From Fluviicola sp. (GTDB taxonomy: Bacteria; Bacteroidota; Bacteroidia; Flavobacteriales_D; Crocinitomicaceae): a stretch of DNA of 64,000 bases. The position numbers and the translations under genes are program-made. The stretch's first letter is position 1; each line of letters opens with the position of its first letter. The notes under the pieces are model-generated. The model was not told the origin of the DNA. It saw nothing but the letters and a program-made list of their open reading frames with translations, and did not search any database. The stretch spans positions 138,773 through 202,772 of the forward strand of contig NVXV01000007.1 of assembly GCA_002734085.1 (NCBI GenBank), read 5' to 3'. Below, piece by piece: positions 1 to 8,814 of this stretch.

Positions 1-2
1 AG

Positions 3-65
3 CAATTTAAAACAATGTCTAAGTTGAATGAAGGTGAAGCAAAAGAAATACCATTTTTGCCATAG
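3..65 (+). CDS. C-terminal end of a truncated gene
   Basis: An open frame enters from the left edge of the window and stops at TAG (63-65). It gives about 20 residues ending in KEIPFLP. The next gene starts 56 bases later. Nothing about function can be read from this tail, and it could be a chance open frame. Confidence 0.35.
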   Translation, partial: QFKTMSKLNEGEAKEIPFLP

Positions 66-121
66 TTTGATAAACTATAATATCCTATAATCGTTGATAA
101 GAATCTCAATAAATAACTAGA

Positions 122-806
122 ATGAAAAAAGAATACAAGATTGAAATCCACTCGATAGTCAGGTTCATTGTAGCGATGATTGTAATCTTGGTTTCAAGTA
201 CTTTTCTGATTCTTGATAATCTGCCAAAACCAAATAGTGAGATTATTTCGGTGATTCAGTTTTTCGCTGTTTTTGCGATTTCATTTTACCTTGCTTATGA
301 GGTTGGAAAGGGAAAGGCTAAAGTAGTATTTACAAAAGAAGGAATTCAGCATATATGGCAGCGAAGATTCTTTTTGAGTTGGGAAAAGAATTATACTATT
401 CCATGGAATTTAGTAGACAATTACGTATTTCAGGAGGATAGAACATTTGATAGTTTTATTATTAACCTGACTAAATAAAACACGCTACAAAATTAATCGA
501 ATGAATGTACTACCAATTAAAGATGATTTTAAACAACTAGTAAAAGAGTTTCCAAGATTATCAAATGAATTCAAGAAAAGACTTGTTTCAGATTCAGAGG
601 TTCAACCGATTAGAGAAGGAGAAAGTATTTATGCAAGTAAATCTTTTCGCCGGTTTTTCTATTTCTTATTGATTGGATTTCTAATTTTGCTACTGACAAA
701 ACTATTTACTTCGGATTCTGGAACAACCTGGGGTTTCTTGGGAATTATTGCCAGTGCAGTACTATTTTATGGAATGATGGTATTTAGACAAAAAAAGAAG
801 AATTAA
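122..806 (+). pseudogene. Membrane protein with PH-like domain, split by a frameshift
   Basis: Two adjacent open frames (122-478 and 501-806) read as one protein if one A is removed from the AAA at 473-475. The frame-2 protein ends in ...IINLTK and stop. In frame 3, codons just after that point read NKTRYKINR and run on into MNVLPIKDDF without a stop. The restored protein is about 227 residues: two N-terminal hydrophobic segments (about residues 12-33 and 43-60), a beta-rich bacterial PH-like stretch (about 68-125), then an amphipathic region and two more hydrophobic segments near the C terminus. Either the gene is broken in this strain or the extra A is a sequencing error. Function is unknown. 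The PH-like call rests on general pattern only. Confidence 0.7.
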
Positions 807-990
807 TTTTGAGTCGTATCAACTAACCTATCAAAAAATACATTTTTCTCCACGTTATCACACTTCGAAATGACCTAGTTTCAGACTTTGGTTATTACTT
901 GATGGTCTGCTAACATTGATTTCAATTTTAAGTTCCTTTTCGGCGTTGATGGTTTGGGTTGTTGTTGGGGAACTATAGTGAATTGACTAC

Positions 991-1015
991 TTTGGTGAGG
1001 AATAGTTATATTTGG
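991..1015 (+). promoter_or_regulatory. Promoter-like repeat A, copy 1
   Basis: A 25-base block beginning TTTGGTG and ending GTTATATTTGG contains the Bacteroidetes -7 box TATATTTG at 1007-1014. It matches the block at 7082-7106 at 22 of 25 positions and that at 9816-9840 at 21 of 25. A TTG lies 21 bases upstream of the -7 box (983-985). The gene start at 1040 is 26 bases downstream of the box. Confidence 0.6.
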
Positions 1016-1039
1016 TTGTTATTTCTAACTGATTCACCC

Positions 1040-1519
1040 ATGGAAGGTTTTGCAGATTTTATGGATAATTACTTTGTATACATCTGGTTAACAGTAATTA
1101 CTGTGATAATCTCAATATTCATCGTTAAAGGAAAAAAGGCGATTCAAATATTCTCAGATATTGACAAAACCAAATTGATTTACGCTGAAAAATTTGCTTC
1201 AGGTTATTCTACAAAATCACTCAGAACAAAATACGGAGGAGCAAGTAAAACACTTCATATTATGATTTCTGATAAAGAATTAATTATTAAAACTTATTTA
1301 TTCGGAGCTCATATTGCAAAAATGCATGACATGTTACACAGAATCCCGTTCGAAAACCTAATTAGTACTGAACTTAAAAAAGGGCGGCTGTTTTCTAAAT
1401 TATTTGTGCGTTTTAAAAACGAAAAGGGAAATCAGAAAGAAATTGTACTAATGTCAAATAATAATAAAGAGATAAAAGAAATACTTGATAACTGCATGAA
1501 GCAACAAAAAAGTAACTAA
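1040..1519 (+). CDS. Uncharacterised single-pass membrane protein
   Basis: This 159-residue protein is not a family I recognise. It has one hydrophobic segment near the N terminus (about residues 13-30) and a basic cytoplasmic-looking domain with alternating beta-type stretches (HIMISDKELIIKTYLF). The domain recalls the PH-like region of the split gene upstream. The frame is open upstream to a TTG at 959, but that stretch overlaps the promoter-like repeat at 991-1015, so the ATG at 1040 is preferred. The gene appears to be a single transcription unit. Confidence 0.6.
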   Translation: MEGFADFMDNYFVYIWLTVITVIISIFIVKGKKAIQIFSDIDKTKLIYAEKFASGYSTKSLRTKYGGASKTLHIMISDKELIIKTYLFGAHIAKMHDMLHRIPFENLISTELKKGRLFSKLFVRFKNEKGNQKEIVLMSNNNKEIKEILDNCMKQQKSN

Positions 1520-1549
1520 ATCAGCGAACGTTAAAGCAAATCAATAAAA

Positions 1550-2371
1550 ATGCCTAAGCAGAAAAAATTATTATCACAAAGACATCCAATCTTTTACTTT
1601 TTATCTGTTTGGGAAAAAAGAATAAGAAGAAGGTTAGTTTGGAAGTTCGATGACAAGAAATACACTTCTTTAAAACAACCGGAAAAATTAGATTATAGAG
1701 TAAAAAAGCATCAATCCAAATTATTGAAAAAACTGGGCGAAACTGATATGTTACTCCAGTATAATAAAATTGATAATTTAAAAATTGTTGTAGAAAGGAT
1801 TAGCGGAACGATAATTAGACCCGGCGAGACTTTTTCATTTTGTAAAACAGTTGGGCTTCCGACAAAAAGAAAAGGATACAAGCTCGGGATGGAGTTGTCA
1901 TTCGGAGAAGCAAAGGCTGGTATAGGAGGAGGGATTTGTCAAAGTTCTAATTTAATGCATTGGTTAGCACTCCATTCTCCTTTGACTATAAATGAACGGC
2001 ACCACCATAGTTTTGACCCGTTCCCAGATGATGGTAGAGTGTTGCCCTTTGCGAGTGGAGCAACAGTTTTTTATAATTATTTAGATTTTCAATTAACAAA
2101 TAATACTGAATGGACTTTTCAAATAAACTTATGGTTGACGGATAAATTGCTGGAAGGAGAAATAAGAGTGAATAAAGAACTTGATTTTAATTATCATGTA
2201 ATTGAGAAAAATCATAAGTTTATAAAAAAAGAAAATGAATTTTTCCGCACAAATGAAATTTGGAGAACTAAAAACGCCAAATTTAGAAGTGGTGCTTTAC
2301 TTGGAGAAGAAATGATGTTTAAAAATTTTGGGAAAGTAAAATATGAACCCAAGGAATATGAAATTGAATAA
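1550..2371 (+). CDS. VanW family protein
   Basis: The 273-residue protein carries the VanW-domain signature: GETFSF (about 92-97), GGGICQSSN (about 127-135) and a His-rich stretch ERHHHSFDPFPDDGR (about 149-163). VanW was named from an accessory gene of some vancomycin-resistance clusters. Its biochemical role is not established, and here there are no vanA/B-type genes nearby, so no resistance function is implied. There is no signal peptide. The gene lies 30 bases after the preceding one and 9 bases before the next, so it could be co-transcribed with 2380-2787. Confidence 0.85.
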   Translation: MPKQKKLLSQRHPIFYFLSVWEKRIRRRLVWKFDDKKYTSLKQPEKLDYRVKKHQSKLLKKLGETDMLLQYNKIDNLKIVVERISGTIIRPGETFSFCKTVGLPTKRKGYKLGMELSFGEAKAGIGGGICQSSNLMHWLALHSPLTINERHHHSFDPFPDDGRVLPFASGATVFYNYLDFQLTNNTEWTFQINLWLTDKLLEGEIRVNKELDFNYHVIEKNHKFIKKENEFFRTNEIWRTKNAKFRSGALLGEEMMFKNFGKVKYEPKEYEIE

Positions 2372-2379
2372 TCAAAGAC

Positions 2380-2787
2380 TTGACGCAAGACAAGGACATA
2401 TTAGATGATCATAACACCAATTATTCGAGTATAGACAATAATATATTATCGGCTAAAGGTGTAATCATTTGGTGGGAAAAAAAGCGCATTTTATATACGG
2501 CAATTCTCATTTTTACTTCGACATATTTCATTTTTGATTATAGGCATCACCCACTTCATCAAATCCTAGGGTTGAGATCAATTTTATATGACACTCTAAT
2601 TTTAATAGTTATTCTTAATTTGTTTTATACATTAGGTTGGATAGTTGAAATTTCAATTGTAAAGCTTTTTAAAACTAAATATAACATCTCTTTCAGATGG
2701 ACGCTATTTATATTAGGTTCATTGATATCAATATTTCTAACCTTCTTTCAATTTTTAATTATGTATGATTTTCTAACATCTGATTAG
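2380..2787 (+). CDS. Uncharacterised three-helix membrane protein
   Basis: The 135-residue protein has a polar N-terminal tail of about 33 residues and then three hydrophobic segments (about 36-52, 64-84 and 105-130). No in-frame ATG occurs before the last helix, so the TTG at 2380 is the most likely start. It lies 9 bases after the VanW stop codon, which suggests translational coupling. No family was recognised. Confidence 0.5.
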   Translation: MTQDKDILDDHNTNYSSIDNNILSAKGVIIWWEKKRILYTAILIFTSTYFIFDYRHHPLHQILGLRSILYDTLILIVILNLFYTLGWIVEISIVKLFKTKYNISFRWTLFILGSLISIFLTFFQFLIMYDFLTSD

Positions 2788-2822
2788 AGGGTTTGAAGAC
2801 CAACTAAAATAACTTTATAGTT

Positions 2823-3659
2823 ATGAAAAAACTTATTTTCTTACTCGGACTTTTATTATTTAGTTGCAACCCATCAGGTCCAGATCATGAAGTTAACGAA
2901 CAGAAGCCTACTCAGACTGAGCATTCAAATTATAAATCTAAGAGAACAGAAGAATTTGAAGTTGAAGAAGTAGAGGTTTGTAATTGTACTTTAAAAGAGG
3001 ATTTTGACGATTTTCATAAAGCTGATATATCCTTTATTAAAAGAAAGTGGGAATTTGATAAACTGAAATTTCTAAAACTAGACATAGATAGTCTGAATAA
3101 AGTTACTCGGTCAATCCGCCTTATTGGGTTTGATACGATCCCAAAGGAGTTAGGGTCTTTAGAAAATATTAATACAGCCCTTGTTAGCACAATGGATGGG
3201 ATAACAGGACTTGATGTTTTTCCAAAATTGAAGGTTGTTCGATTTTGGGGCTCTTCAAAAGTGTCTTTCGATGAAAATGAAACTTGGTTAAGAAGGATAG
3301 AGGCACTAAGGTTAGAAAAAACACAAATCACGAACCTTTCGTCGATATCATTATTTGAGAATTTAAAACAGTTAGAAGTTTTTCATTCGGGATTTGAAGA
3401 CTTGGCCCCTGATTTTGATGAATTAAAGTGTTTAAATAAACTATATGTTCGAGCTTATATAGGAGATGTGATACAATTAGATAAAATTGATTTAAGAAAG
3501 ATGCCTTGCTTAAAAGAATTGTATCTGTTAGACGTGTATCGTACATTAAAAGGAGTACCAAAAAACATTAAAAAAAGCAATTTAATTGATGTATATGTTA
3601 AGAATGAAAGTATGACAGATTTAGATAAACAGTTAATAGAAGATTTTCAAAGTAGATAA
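2823..3659 (+). CDS. Leucine-rich-repeat-like lipoprotein
   Basis: The protein has 278 residues. A lipoprotein signal (hydrophobic stretch ending LLLFSC, Cys about residue 15) predicts membrane anchoring. After an acidic linker with a CNC motif, residues about 85-265 show irregular leucine-rich repeats (for example LRLEKTQITNLSSISLFENLKQLEV, broken here as LRLEKTQITNL then SSISLFENLKQLEV). LRR proteins usually bind other proteins; the partner here is unknown. The gene stands alone, with 35 bases to the preceding gene. Confidence 0.65.
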   Translation: MKKLIFLLGLLLFSCNPSGPDHEVNEQKPTQTEHSNYKSKRTEEFEVEEVEVCNCTLKEDFDDFHKADISFIKRKWEFDKLKFLKLDIDSLNKVTRSIRLIGFDTIPKELGSLENINTALVSTMDGITGLDVFPKLKVVRFWGSSKVSFDENETWLRRIEALRLEKTQITNLSSISLFENLKQLEVFHSGFEDLAPDFDELKCLNKLYVRAYIGDVIQLDKIDLRKMPCLKELYLLDVYRTLKGVPKNIKKSNLIDVYVKNESMTDLDKQLIEDFQSR

Positions 3660-3742
3660 CATAATTTAAAGAAAATGCTACCGTTATTACTTTTAATAAA
3701 GCACTGTATTACCTGCAACTGAACAGTTCTCATTTTTATGAT

Positions 3743-4297
3743 ATGACCAAAAAACAAATAAATAGAATAGGTTACGTCTGTGCTGCGTTAACATTCCTTA
3801 TTGCAACCTTTATCTTGATTGGTGATTTTTTAGGACTAAAAGGGGATTTTGAAAGGTGGGGTATAAAATTCATTGGAATCGCTTTTGTGTTAAACATATT
3901 GGTGATTATAATCATGTATGTTTTTGCCTCAATATATAAAATCAAAGGTTACTTTCGTTCCATCAACTATATGTTAGGAAACATTCCAGTTTCAATTCTC
4001 TACTTATTCTTAGCTATTTGGTTAATGGGATTTTTTCGAATTACTATAATTAATGATACAAAACATACTATTTCTGATATCAAGTTATATGGATGTGAGA
4101 GTGAATTTATTGATCAGTTAGAGCCAGGAGATAGCGAAAAAGTATGGATTAATATAACTGGTGATTGTTCAATACATATTAAGTATTTAGACGCAAAGGG
4201 TAATAAGAAAGATGATGTTGTTATAGGATACCTATCTTCTTTAATGGGAGGAGCTGATGATTATCATTTGAGTGGGAAGAATAATCCAAAATATTGA
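3743..4297 (+). CDS. Membrane protein with extracytoplasmic C-terminal domain
   Basis: This 184-residue protein has three hydrophobic segments (about 11-30, 42-65 and 80-100). A soluble beta-type domain of about 80 residues follows, with two cysteines (CESEF and GDCSIH) that could form a disulfide. No known family was recognised. It is preceded by an 80-base gap and followed by a gap with nested inverted repeats (4302-4358). Confidence 0.55.
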   Translation: MTKKQINRIGYVCAALTFLIATFILIGDFLGLKGDFERWGIKFIGIAFVLNILVIIIMYVFASIYKIKGYFRSINYMLGNIPVSILYLFLAIWLMGFFRITIINDTKHTISDIKLYGCESEFIDQLEPGDSEKVWINITGDCSIHIKYLDAKGNKKDDVVIGYLSSLMGGADDYHLSGKNNPKY

Positions 4298-4301
4298 TAA
4301 A

Positions 4302-4358
4302 ACAACTAGTTTAAATATTATCGCTAAATTTAAAGAGTAGCGACCAGAGCATAGTTGT
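4302..4358. repeat. Nested inverted repeats (two-stem hairpin)
   Basis: Outer arms ACAACTA (4302-4308) and TAGTTGT (4352-4358) enclose inner arms TCGCTA (4321-4326) and TAGCGA (4338-4343), so the strand can fold into an imperfect two-step hairpin. It lies between two single-gene units. The layout resembles an integron attC site, but the arms do not fit the RYYYAAC/GTTRRRY consensus and no integrase gene is visible. A terminator or chance are alternatives. Confidence 0.4.
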
Positions 4359-4384
4359 CCACCATAATTAATTTATCATAATAC

Positions 4385-5053
4385 ATGAAATATTTCAATT
4401 ACTTTCTAATGTCCATTGCTGTTTTAACTTCATGCAAACAAGAAAATCAAAGTATTAAAAAGTTAAACTATTCTGCGACAGAATTATTTGATAGTGCCAT
4501 GCTAGAGAGTTTAAGAGGAAATCATAAAAAAGCGATAAAGTTATTTGATCAAGCAATTAATATAAATCCTACCTATGAAGATGCCTATTTTTGCCGAAGT
4601 GGAGAGAAATTTCAACTAGGGGATTATTTAGGTGTTATCAAAGACTGTTCGAAAGTAATCGAGTTAAATCCCAAACGAGATGCTGCCTATCAAAATAGAG
4701 GAGCAAGCAAACTTGGACTTGGAGATAATAAAGGTGCAATTCAAGATTATAGTATAGTGATTTCTCTAAATCCTAATAGACATGAGGTGTATTATGACAG
4801 AGGTAAGGCTTATGGTAATATTGGTGATTATGAGTCCGCACTGAATGATTATACAAAAGCGATAGAACTTAATCCAGAAATTGGAGCGTATTACGACTTG
4901 AGAGGAGCTTCAAAACTAGAGATGGGTGATTTTGAAAGCGGCTGTGAAGATTTTAGAAAAGCTGGAGAACTTGGTTTTGAATGTGGTTATGATCACATGA
5001 AGGAATATTGTGATAATTATGAGAATGGCAGTTTAGAAAAGGTTAAAGAGTAA
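4385..5053 (+). CDS. TPR-repeat lipoprotein
   Basis: This 222-residue protein starts with a lipoprotein signal (LTSC, Cys about 17). About five tetratricopeptide repeats follow (residues about 35-205), each with recognisable spacing such as A(I/L)xDYTKAIELNP. TPR units are protein-interaction scaffolds; no partner can be named from context. Two cysteines near the C terminus (CGYDHMKEYC) may pair. It is a single-gene unit that converges on the WG-repeat gene. Confidence 0.8.
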   Translation: MKYFNYFLMSIAVLTSCKQENQSIKKLNYSATELFDSAMLESLRGNHKKAIKLFDQAININPTYEDAYFCRSGEKFQLGDYLGVIKDCSKVIELNPKRDAAYQNRGASKLGLGDNKGAIQDYSIVISLNPNRHEVYYDRGKAYGNIGDYESALNDYTKAIELNPEIGAYYDLRGASKLEMGDFESGCEDFRKAGELGFECGYDHMKEYCDNYENGSLEKVKE

Positions 5054-5101
5054 AAACCGAAAAAATGAAAAAAATCCAAATTCTCCCTCCCAAAAGAAGC
5101 A

Positions 5102-6832
5102 TTAATCCAACTCATAATTCCCATCGCTATCATAGCCGTAATTCTTGTATTTAATATCTAGAATGATTTTTCCATACTCATCAATGAGACCGAATTTCCC
5201 GTTGAGTTGAACCACTGCTCGATTGTTTCGATACGCATGCACCTTCTCAAATTTGGCTGAAATCAAGAGGTTACCTTGGTCATCCACCAAGCCATACTTC
5301 TCCTCTTCTTTATAGAATGACAAACCGTTTTCTTGTGGCGTCAAATAGCCAAAGTTGTGTTTGTACTTCTCTCCAGATTGTAAATTGTAAATAAAATATT
5401 CGTCTTGATCATTTCCATAATGTATCATCGAATCTATCCAATTGACATAGGTATGTTTCGGTTCGAGTATAACTTTACCTGATCGATCTACCAATCCCCG
5501 TTTGTTATCTTGGATGATTTCGACAAAGTTTCTCTTTAAATATCCCACGTTGTCGTAAATAATGGGACACACTATTTTTCCTGACTCGTTGATTAACCCC
5601 CACTTGTTGTCTTTTTGAATACGAGCAAGCCCTTTGTTAAAATGATCTATTTTCCAATAAACGGGAGGTAATAAAATATTTCCCGCCTTATCAATTAAAC
5701 CCTCGCACAGCATTTTTCCATTCTGTACTTCGACGTATTGGGTATAAACGATAAAACTATCCCGCCTGTAATCGATCGTCTTGGAATCAAGTTCAAAAGG
5801 AACGACTTGTTCCCCCTGTAAATTCAAGTATCCATTTCGTTGTTGACGATCTCTTACCATAATACCATGTTGAAATGGTTGAACGGATGAAAAGATGGCA
5901 GGGGTGACTTCTTCGAGTTGGCGTGAAAGAAGCCCATGAAGTAGTTTGTTGTTTTCATAAACCGAATAAAGTATCAAGTCAGTGTAGTTTAGTTGGTGAA
6001 TAGAATGATAGTTGTTTGGGTGTAAAGGATTTCCATATCGATCAATGAAGGAAACATCCCCTTGTTTTATGATTGCATAACAATTCTTGCCAAGGCGTTG
6101 TAATGGACCATCTGCCCCTTCCATGGTTAATTGAAATGTGCTATCGTAGATGGCGAAAGGCTTTTGTGGTTCTATGTACCTCTCCTGAGGCTCTGCTTTG
6201 CTAATGCGATATATCCCTTGATTATTGTGAAGGCCTGTAAATCGATGAACTAAATACTCACCATGGGCGTAATCAATACTTATGTTGTCCATGGGAATGG
6301 CAATATTTCCTAAGGTATCCATAACTCCATAGAGCTCGACTCCCATTTCAGGCATTTCAGTACGTTGTTCTGGAACAAAAAATCTCGAAATCGGATAACC
6401 ATAACCGCTCAGTTCGTGTATTGCTTTTTCATACTGGTGGTGTCCACTATTTCGAATTGAATTCATCCGTTTGAGATGGGGGATTGTTTCGCAAGAGTCT
6501 GGAGAAGAGAGTTCCAACCCTTTTAGATTCATGACGCCATAATTGGCAACGATTTCACCCGATCGGTTTCGAATGAGATATCCATTCGGACGGTTGAACC
6601 TCATCGCATCATGTAAGTAAGAACCGCCGCGCGGATAACGCATATCATTCAACGCTCCCTGCTTCACGGACTGTGAATAGTAGTCTACCTCAATGATTTG
6701 GAGACTATCGTAAAATGGAAAGTAGTAAATTGGCAGTGAAATTTCTCTGTTATATAATGGTTTTTGACCAAGCTGAATCTCTTGCGCAGTAAAGCTTAAC
6801 GATAAGAAAAGAAAGAAAAATAGTGTTTTCAT
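5102..6832 (-). CDS. WG-repeat protein
   Basis: The 576-residue protein has a signal peptide (MKTLFFFLFLSLSFTAQ) and multiple WG-type repeats. These are best seen in the C-terminal half as GLINESGKIV, GLVDRSGKVI, GLVDDQGN and GLIDEYGKII, each preceded by an aromatic or basic K(W/Y/F)G segment. Such repeats likely form a beta-propeller or similar surface; biochemical function is unknown. It is the only minus-strand gene among the small genes of the first 14.9 kb. The upstream gap of about 400 bases holds the start region of the next + strand gene as well. Confidence 0.75.
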   Translation of the reverse strand: MKTLFFFLFLSLSFTAQEIQLGQKPLYNREISLPIYYFPFYDSLQIIEVDYYSQSVKQGALNDMRYPRGGSYLHDAMRFNRPNGYLIRNRSGEIVANYGVMNLKGLELSSPDSCETIPHLKRMNSIRNSGHHQYEKAIHELSGYGYPISRFFVPEQRTEMPEMGVELYGVMDTLGNIAIPMDNISIDYAHGEYLVHRFTGLHNNQGIYRISKAEPQERYIEPQKPFAIYDSTFQLTMEGADGPLQRLGKNCYAIIKQGDVSFIDRYGNPLHPNNYHSIHQLNYTDLILYSVYENNKLLHGLLSRQLEEVTPAIFSSVQPFQHGIMVRDRQQRNGYLNLQGEQVVPFELDSKTIDYRRDSFIVYTQYVEVQNGKMLCEGLIDKAGNILLPPVYWKIDHFNKGLARIQKDNKWGLINESGKIVCPIIYDNVGYLKRNFVEIIQDNKRGLVDRSGKVILEPKHTYVNWIDSMIHYGNDQDEYFIYNLQSGEKYKHNFGYLTPQENGLSFYKEEEKYGLVDDQGNLLISAKFEKVHAYRNNRAVVQLNGKFGLIDEYGKIILDIKYKNYGYDSDGNYELD

Positions 6833-7237
6833 TTATTGGAGTACAATTCTTTAGAAGTTTGGTTCAATGCTTTGAGTGTATTACAAGGATAATAACCGTG
6901 ATTGTAGTCGTTTCAATAATTTTGGGGATTGTTTTTTGATTAGCATTGCATTTGAACTCGTATCATAGAAGTCGAACAGTCGCAAAATAAATTTGAGCAG
7001 TGATGATTTGTACTACAACAGTCCTGATTTTATCTCCGAAACCTATGGGGTTTAGTTATTGAATGGTAAGATGTGGGGTGCTTTGGTGTGGAATGGTTAC
7101 ATTTGGAATTATCTGTAAACCGTTGTAGATATAAAAGTAGATGTATATATAATAATAGGTGGTTTATGGTGTTTAGAAGTAAGTTCAAATCAACACAGCA
7201 CAGCACAACAAAATAGTTCCATTAAAAACAAATTAGA
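6833..7237. other. Non-coding gap of about 400 bases with inverted repeats and promoter
   Basis: No convincing gene is present between the divergent genes at 6832 and 7238. The gap contains CTACAAC (7013-7019) and its complement GTTGTAG (7122-7128), which bracket promoter-like repeat A copy 2 (7082-7106). The rest is AT-rich sequence without strong hairpins. It must hold the promoters of both flanking genes. Confidence 0.6.
7082..7106 (+). promoter_or_regulatory. Promoter-like repeat A, copy 2
   Basis: A 25-base block TTTGGTG...GGTTACATTTGG includes the -7 box TACATTTG (7098-7105). It matches copies at 991 and 9816 at 22 of 25 positions each. It lies 131 bases before the lipoprotein gene at 7238. 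Confidence 0.55.
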
Positions 7238-8074
7238 ATGAAGGTTAATTTAGTAGCAATCGTAATCTTAGTTTTTCTTATTACTTCATGTAAAAATGAA
7301 CAGAAGTCAACTGATGAAAAATCACAAGAAAAACAGATAAAAGAAGAGGTTCAACAAAAATTTCAAAATAAAGGACACGAGCTAGTTCATACTATGGTGA
7401 AAAAAGTAGGAGATTACAGCAAGTTTCTTAATAAGGAAGATGTTATATACACCTACACGTATAAAACACCAGATGGAAAAACAGACATATCGACAGAAAA
7501 ATATATGTTTAATGGAGAGCTATCCTATGGTGCTTATGAAACGCATGAGCGAACGCTGTCAAACCTAGAAGGATTCATGGAGCAAGGTTATGACGGGAAT
7601 GAATATTGGCTTAAAATTGATGGAACAATTATAAAAGATGAAGCGTCTTTAGAAAAGGTAGCGTTTAATAGACCGACCAATTTTTATTGGTTTGCAATGA
7701 TGCCCAAGCTTTTAGATCCAGGGTTGAGATATGAATATCTTGGAGAAGAAGTAATGGATGAGCCTAAATTTGACGTAGTAAAAGTCTCTTTTGAATCAAA
7801 GGATGATAAGCCAAAGGATATTTATCAAGTTTACATTAATAAAGAAACACAGTTGGTTGACCAATTCTTGTTTACGGTAATGGACTATGGAAAAACAGAG
7901 CCGTTTTTAATGAAAGTTGAATACGAAAATGTTGAGGGCTTATTAATACCTACAAAACGTAAGTATAAAGCTTCAAATTGGGATGCAGAAGCAACTGATG
8001 AAGAGTGGACTTTAGTAAATTGGACTGATATTAAGTTTAATAATGGCTTGACAAAAGCTGATTTTAAGCAATAA
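7238..8074 (+). CDS. Lipoprotein, DUF6503-like
   Basis: The 278-residue protein has a lipoprotein signal (FLITSC, Cys about 18) and a charged linker. A domain of about 230 residues follows that resembles the DUF6503-type proteins of Bacteroidetes: GHELVHTMVKKVGDY near the start, an aromatic YWLKIDG, and the NFYWFAMMPKLLDPG motif in the middle. Those proteins fold like lipoprotein carriers (LolA/LppX-type antiparallel sheets) by general resemblance, but the function is unknown. The family name is given from memory of the pattern. It is a single-gene unit. Confidence 0.6.
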   Translation: MKVNLVAIVILVFLITSCKNEQKSTDEKSQEKQIKEEVQQKFQNKGHELVHTMVKKVGDYSKFLNKEDVIYTYTYKTPDGKTDISTEKYMFNGELSYGAYETHERTLSNLEGFMEQGYDGNEYWLKIDGTIIKDEASLEKVAFNRPTNFYWFAMMPKLLDPGLRYEYLGEEVMDEPKFDVVKVSFESKDDKPKDIYQVYINKETQLVDQFLFTVMDYGKTEPFLMKVEYENVEGLLIPTKRKYKASNWDAEATDEEWTLVNWTDIKFNNGLTKADFKQ

Positions 8075-8319
8075 AATGATACCATTGGAAATATAATACT
8101 TGTTTTTTCTCATTACTCTTTGAATCAAATAATTATAGCGCATTAGCTCCTATATTAAAAAGCTAAAAGCATAAAGTTTAACACCGCTGATTTGCATTAT
8201 GATGAAGATGATTTAGGGGGTATGGGTGATGTTCAATTACATTAAATCGTTGAAATCCATCTAATTGTAATTAATTTGTAGTATTTTGACGCTGAATAGC
8301 CGCCGATATTTGTATTGGA

Positions 8320-8694
8320 ATGGAAAAAGTTTCACATGATAAGTTCACAATTAAACGAATCGAGGATAATTTCTTGTCTCTGGAAATTCATGAAAATGAA
8401 ATTATTGAAATTGATGATATTCATTTAATTTATCAAGGCTATGATGAGTTAGTAGGTAATAGCGAATATGTTGTTGCTGTTTATGCCAATCTATTTTCTT
8501 CTATTTCAGCTAAAGCACAGAAAATAGCGGCCACACAATATGCTTCAGAAAAAAGAAAAAGGGTAGCTCTTATAACGGACAACGTTGCGCATGTCATGAT
8601 TGTGAGGTTCTTTATAACCTGGAACAAGCCTAAAACTCCTATAAAAATTTTTAAATCTGAAGAAAAGGCATTTAGGTGGTTAAAGTCTGACTAG
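8320..8694 (+). CDS. STAS/SpoIIAA-like small protein
   Basis: The 124-residue soluble protein is paralogous to the protein at 60235-60621. Both share an N-terminal beta strand (FLSLEIHENEI against FIRLNLLESQ), a central strand, a helix, and a C-terminal KIFxxExxAxxWL motif. The C-terminal half (TDNVAHVMIVRFFITWNKPKTPIKIF) fits the alternating beta/alpha pattern of small STAS-like domains. Such proteins often regulate by protein contact, but nothing here names a partner. It stands alone after a 245-base gap. Confidence 0.55.
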   Translation: MEKVSHDKFTIKRIEDNFLSLEIHENEIIEIDDIHLIYQGYDELVGNSEYVVAVYANLFSSISAKAQKIAATQYASEKRKRVALITDNVAHVMIVRFFITWNKPKTPIKIFKSEEKAFRWLKSD

Positions 8695-8740
8695 TATGTG
8701 CTTGCAATGTAAACCAATTTGGCTCAAACAACCACATTTC

Positions 8741-8762
8741 AAATTAATTTTTAATTTTAAGG
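8741..8762 (+). repeat. Intergenic repeat B, copy 1
   Basis: A 22-base AT-rich block starting AAATTAAT and continuing TTTTTAATTTTAAGG matches 13063-13084 at 19 of 22 positions. It lies 53 bases before the DUF1801 start codon. It includes a TAnnTTTA element that could act as a weak -7 box. Confidence 0.45.
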
Positions 8763-8814
8763 TGAAATATACGAGCTAAAGATATTAGAAGCGAATACAA
8801 TACAAATAATCTCA

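Noticed and set aside
1550..2371. A vancomycin-resistance locus because of the VanW family name
   Set aside because: VanW domains are common and of unknown role. No vanA/B ligase, vanX or vanHR-type genes are near.
4302..4358. Integron attC site with an integrase nearby
   Set aside because: The arms do not match the RYYYAAC/GTTRRRY consensus and no integrase gene is in the window, so only a hairpin is claimed.
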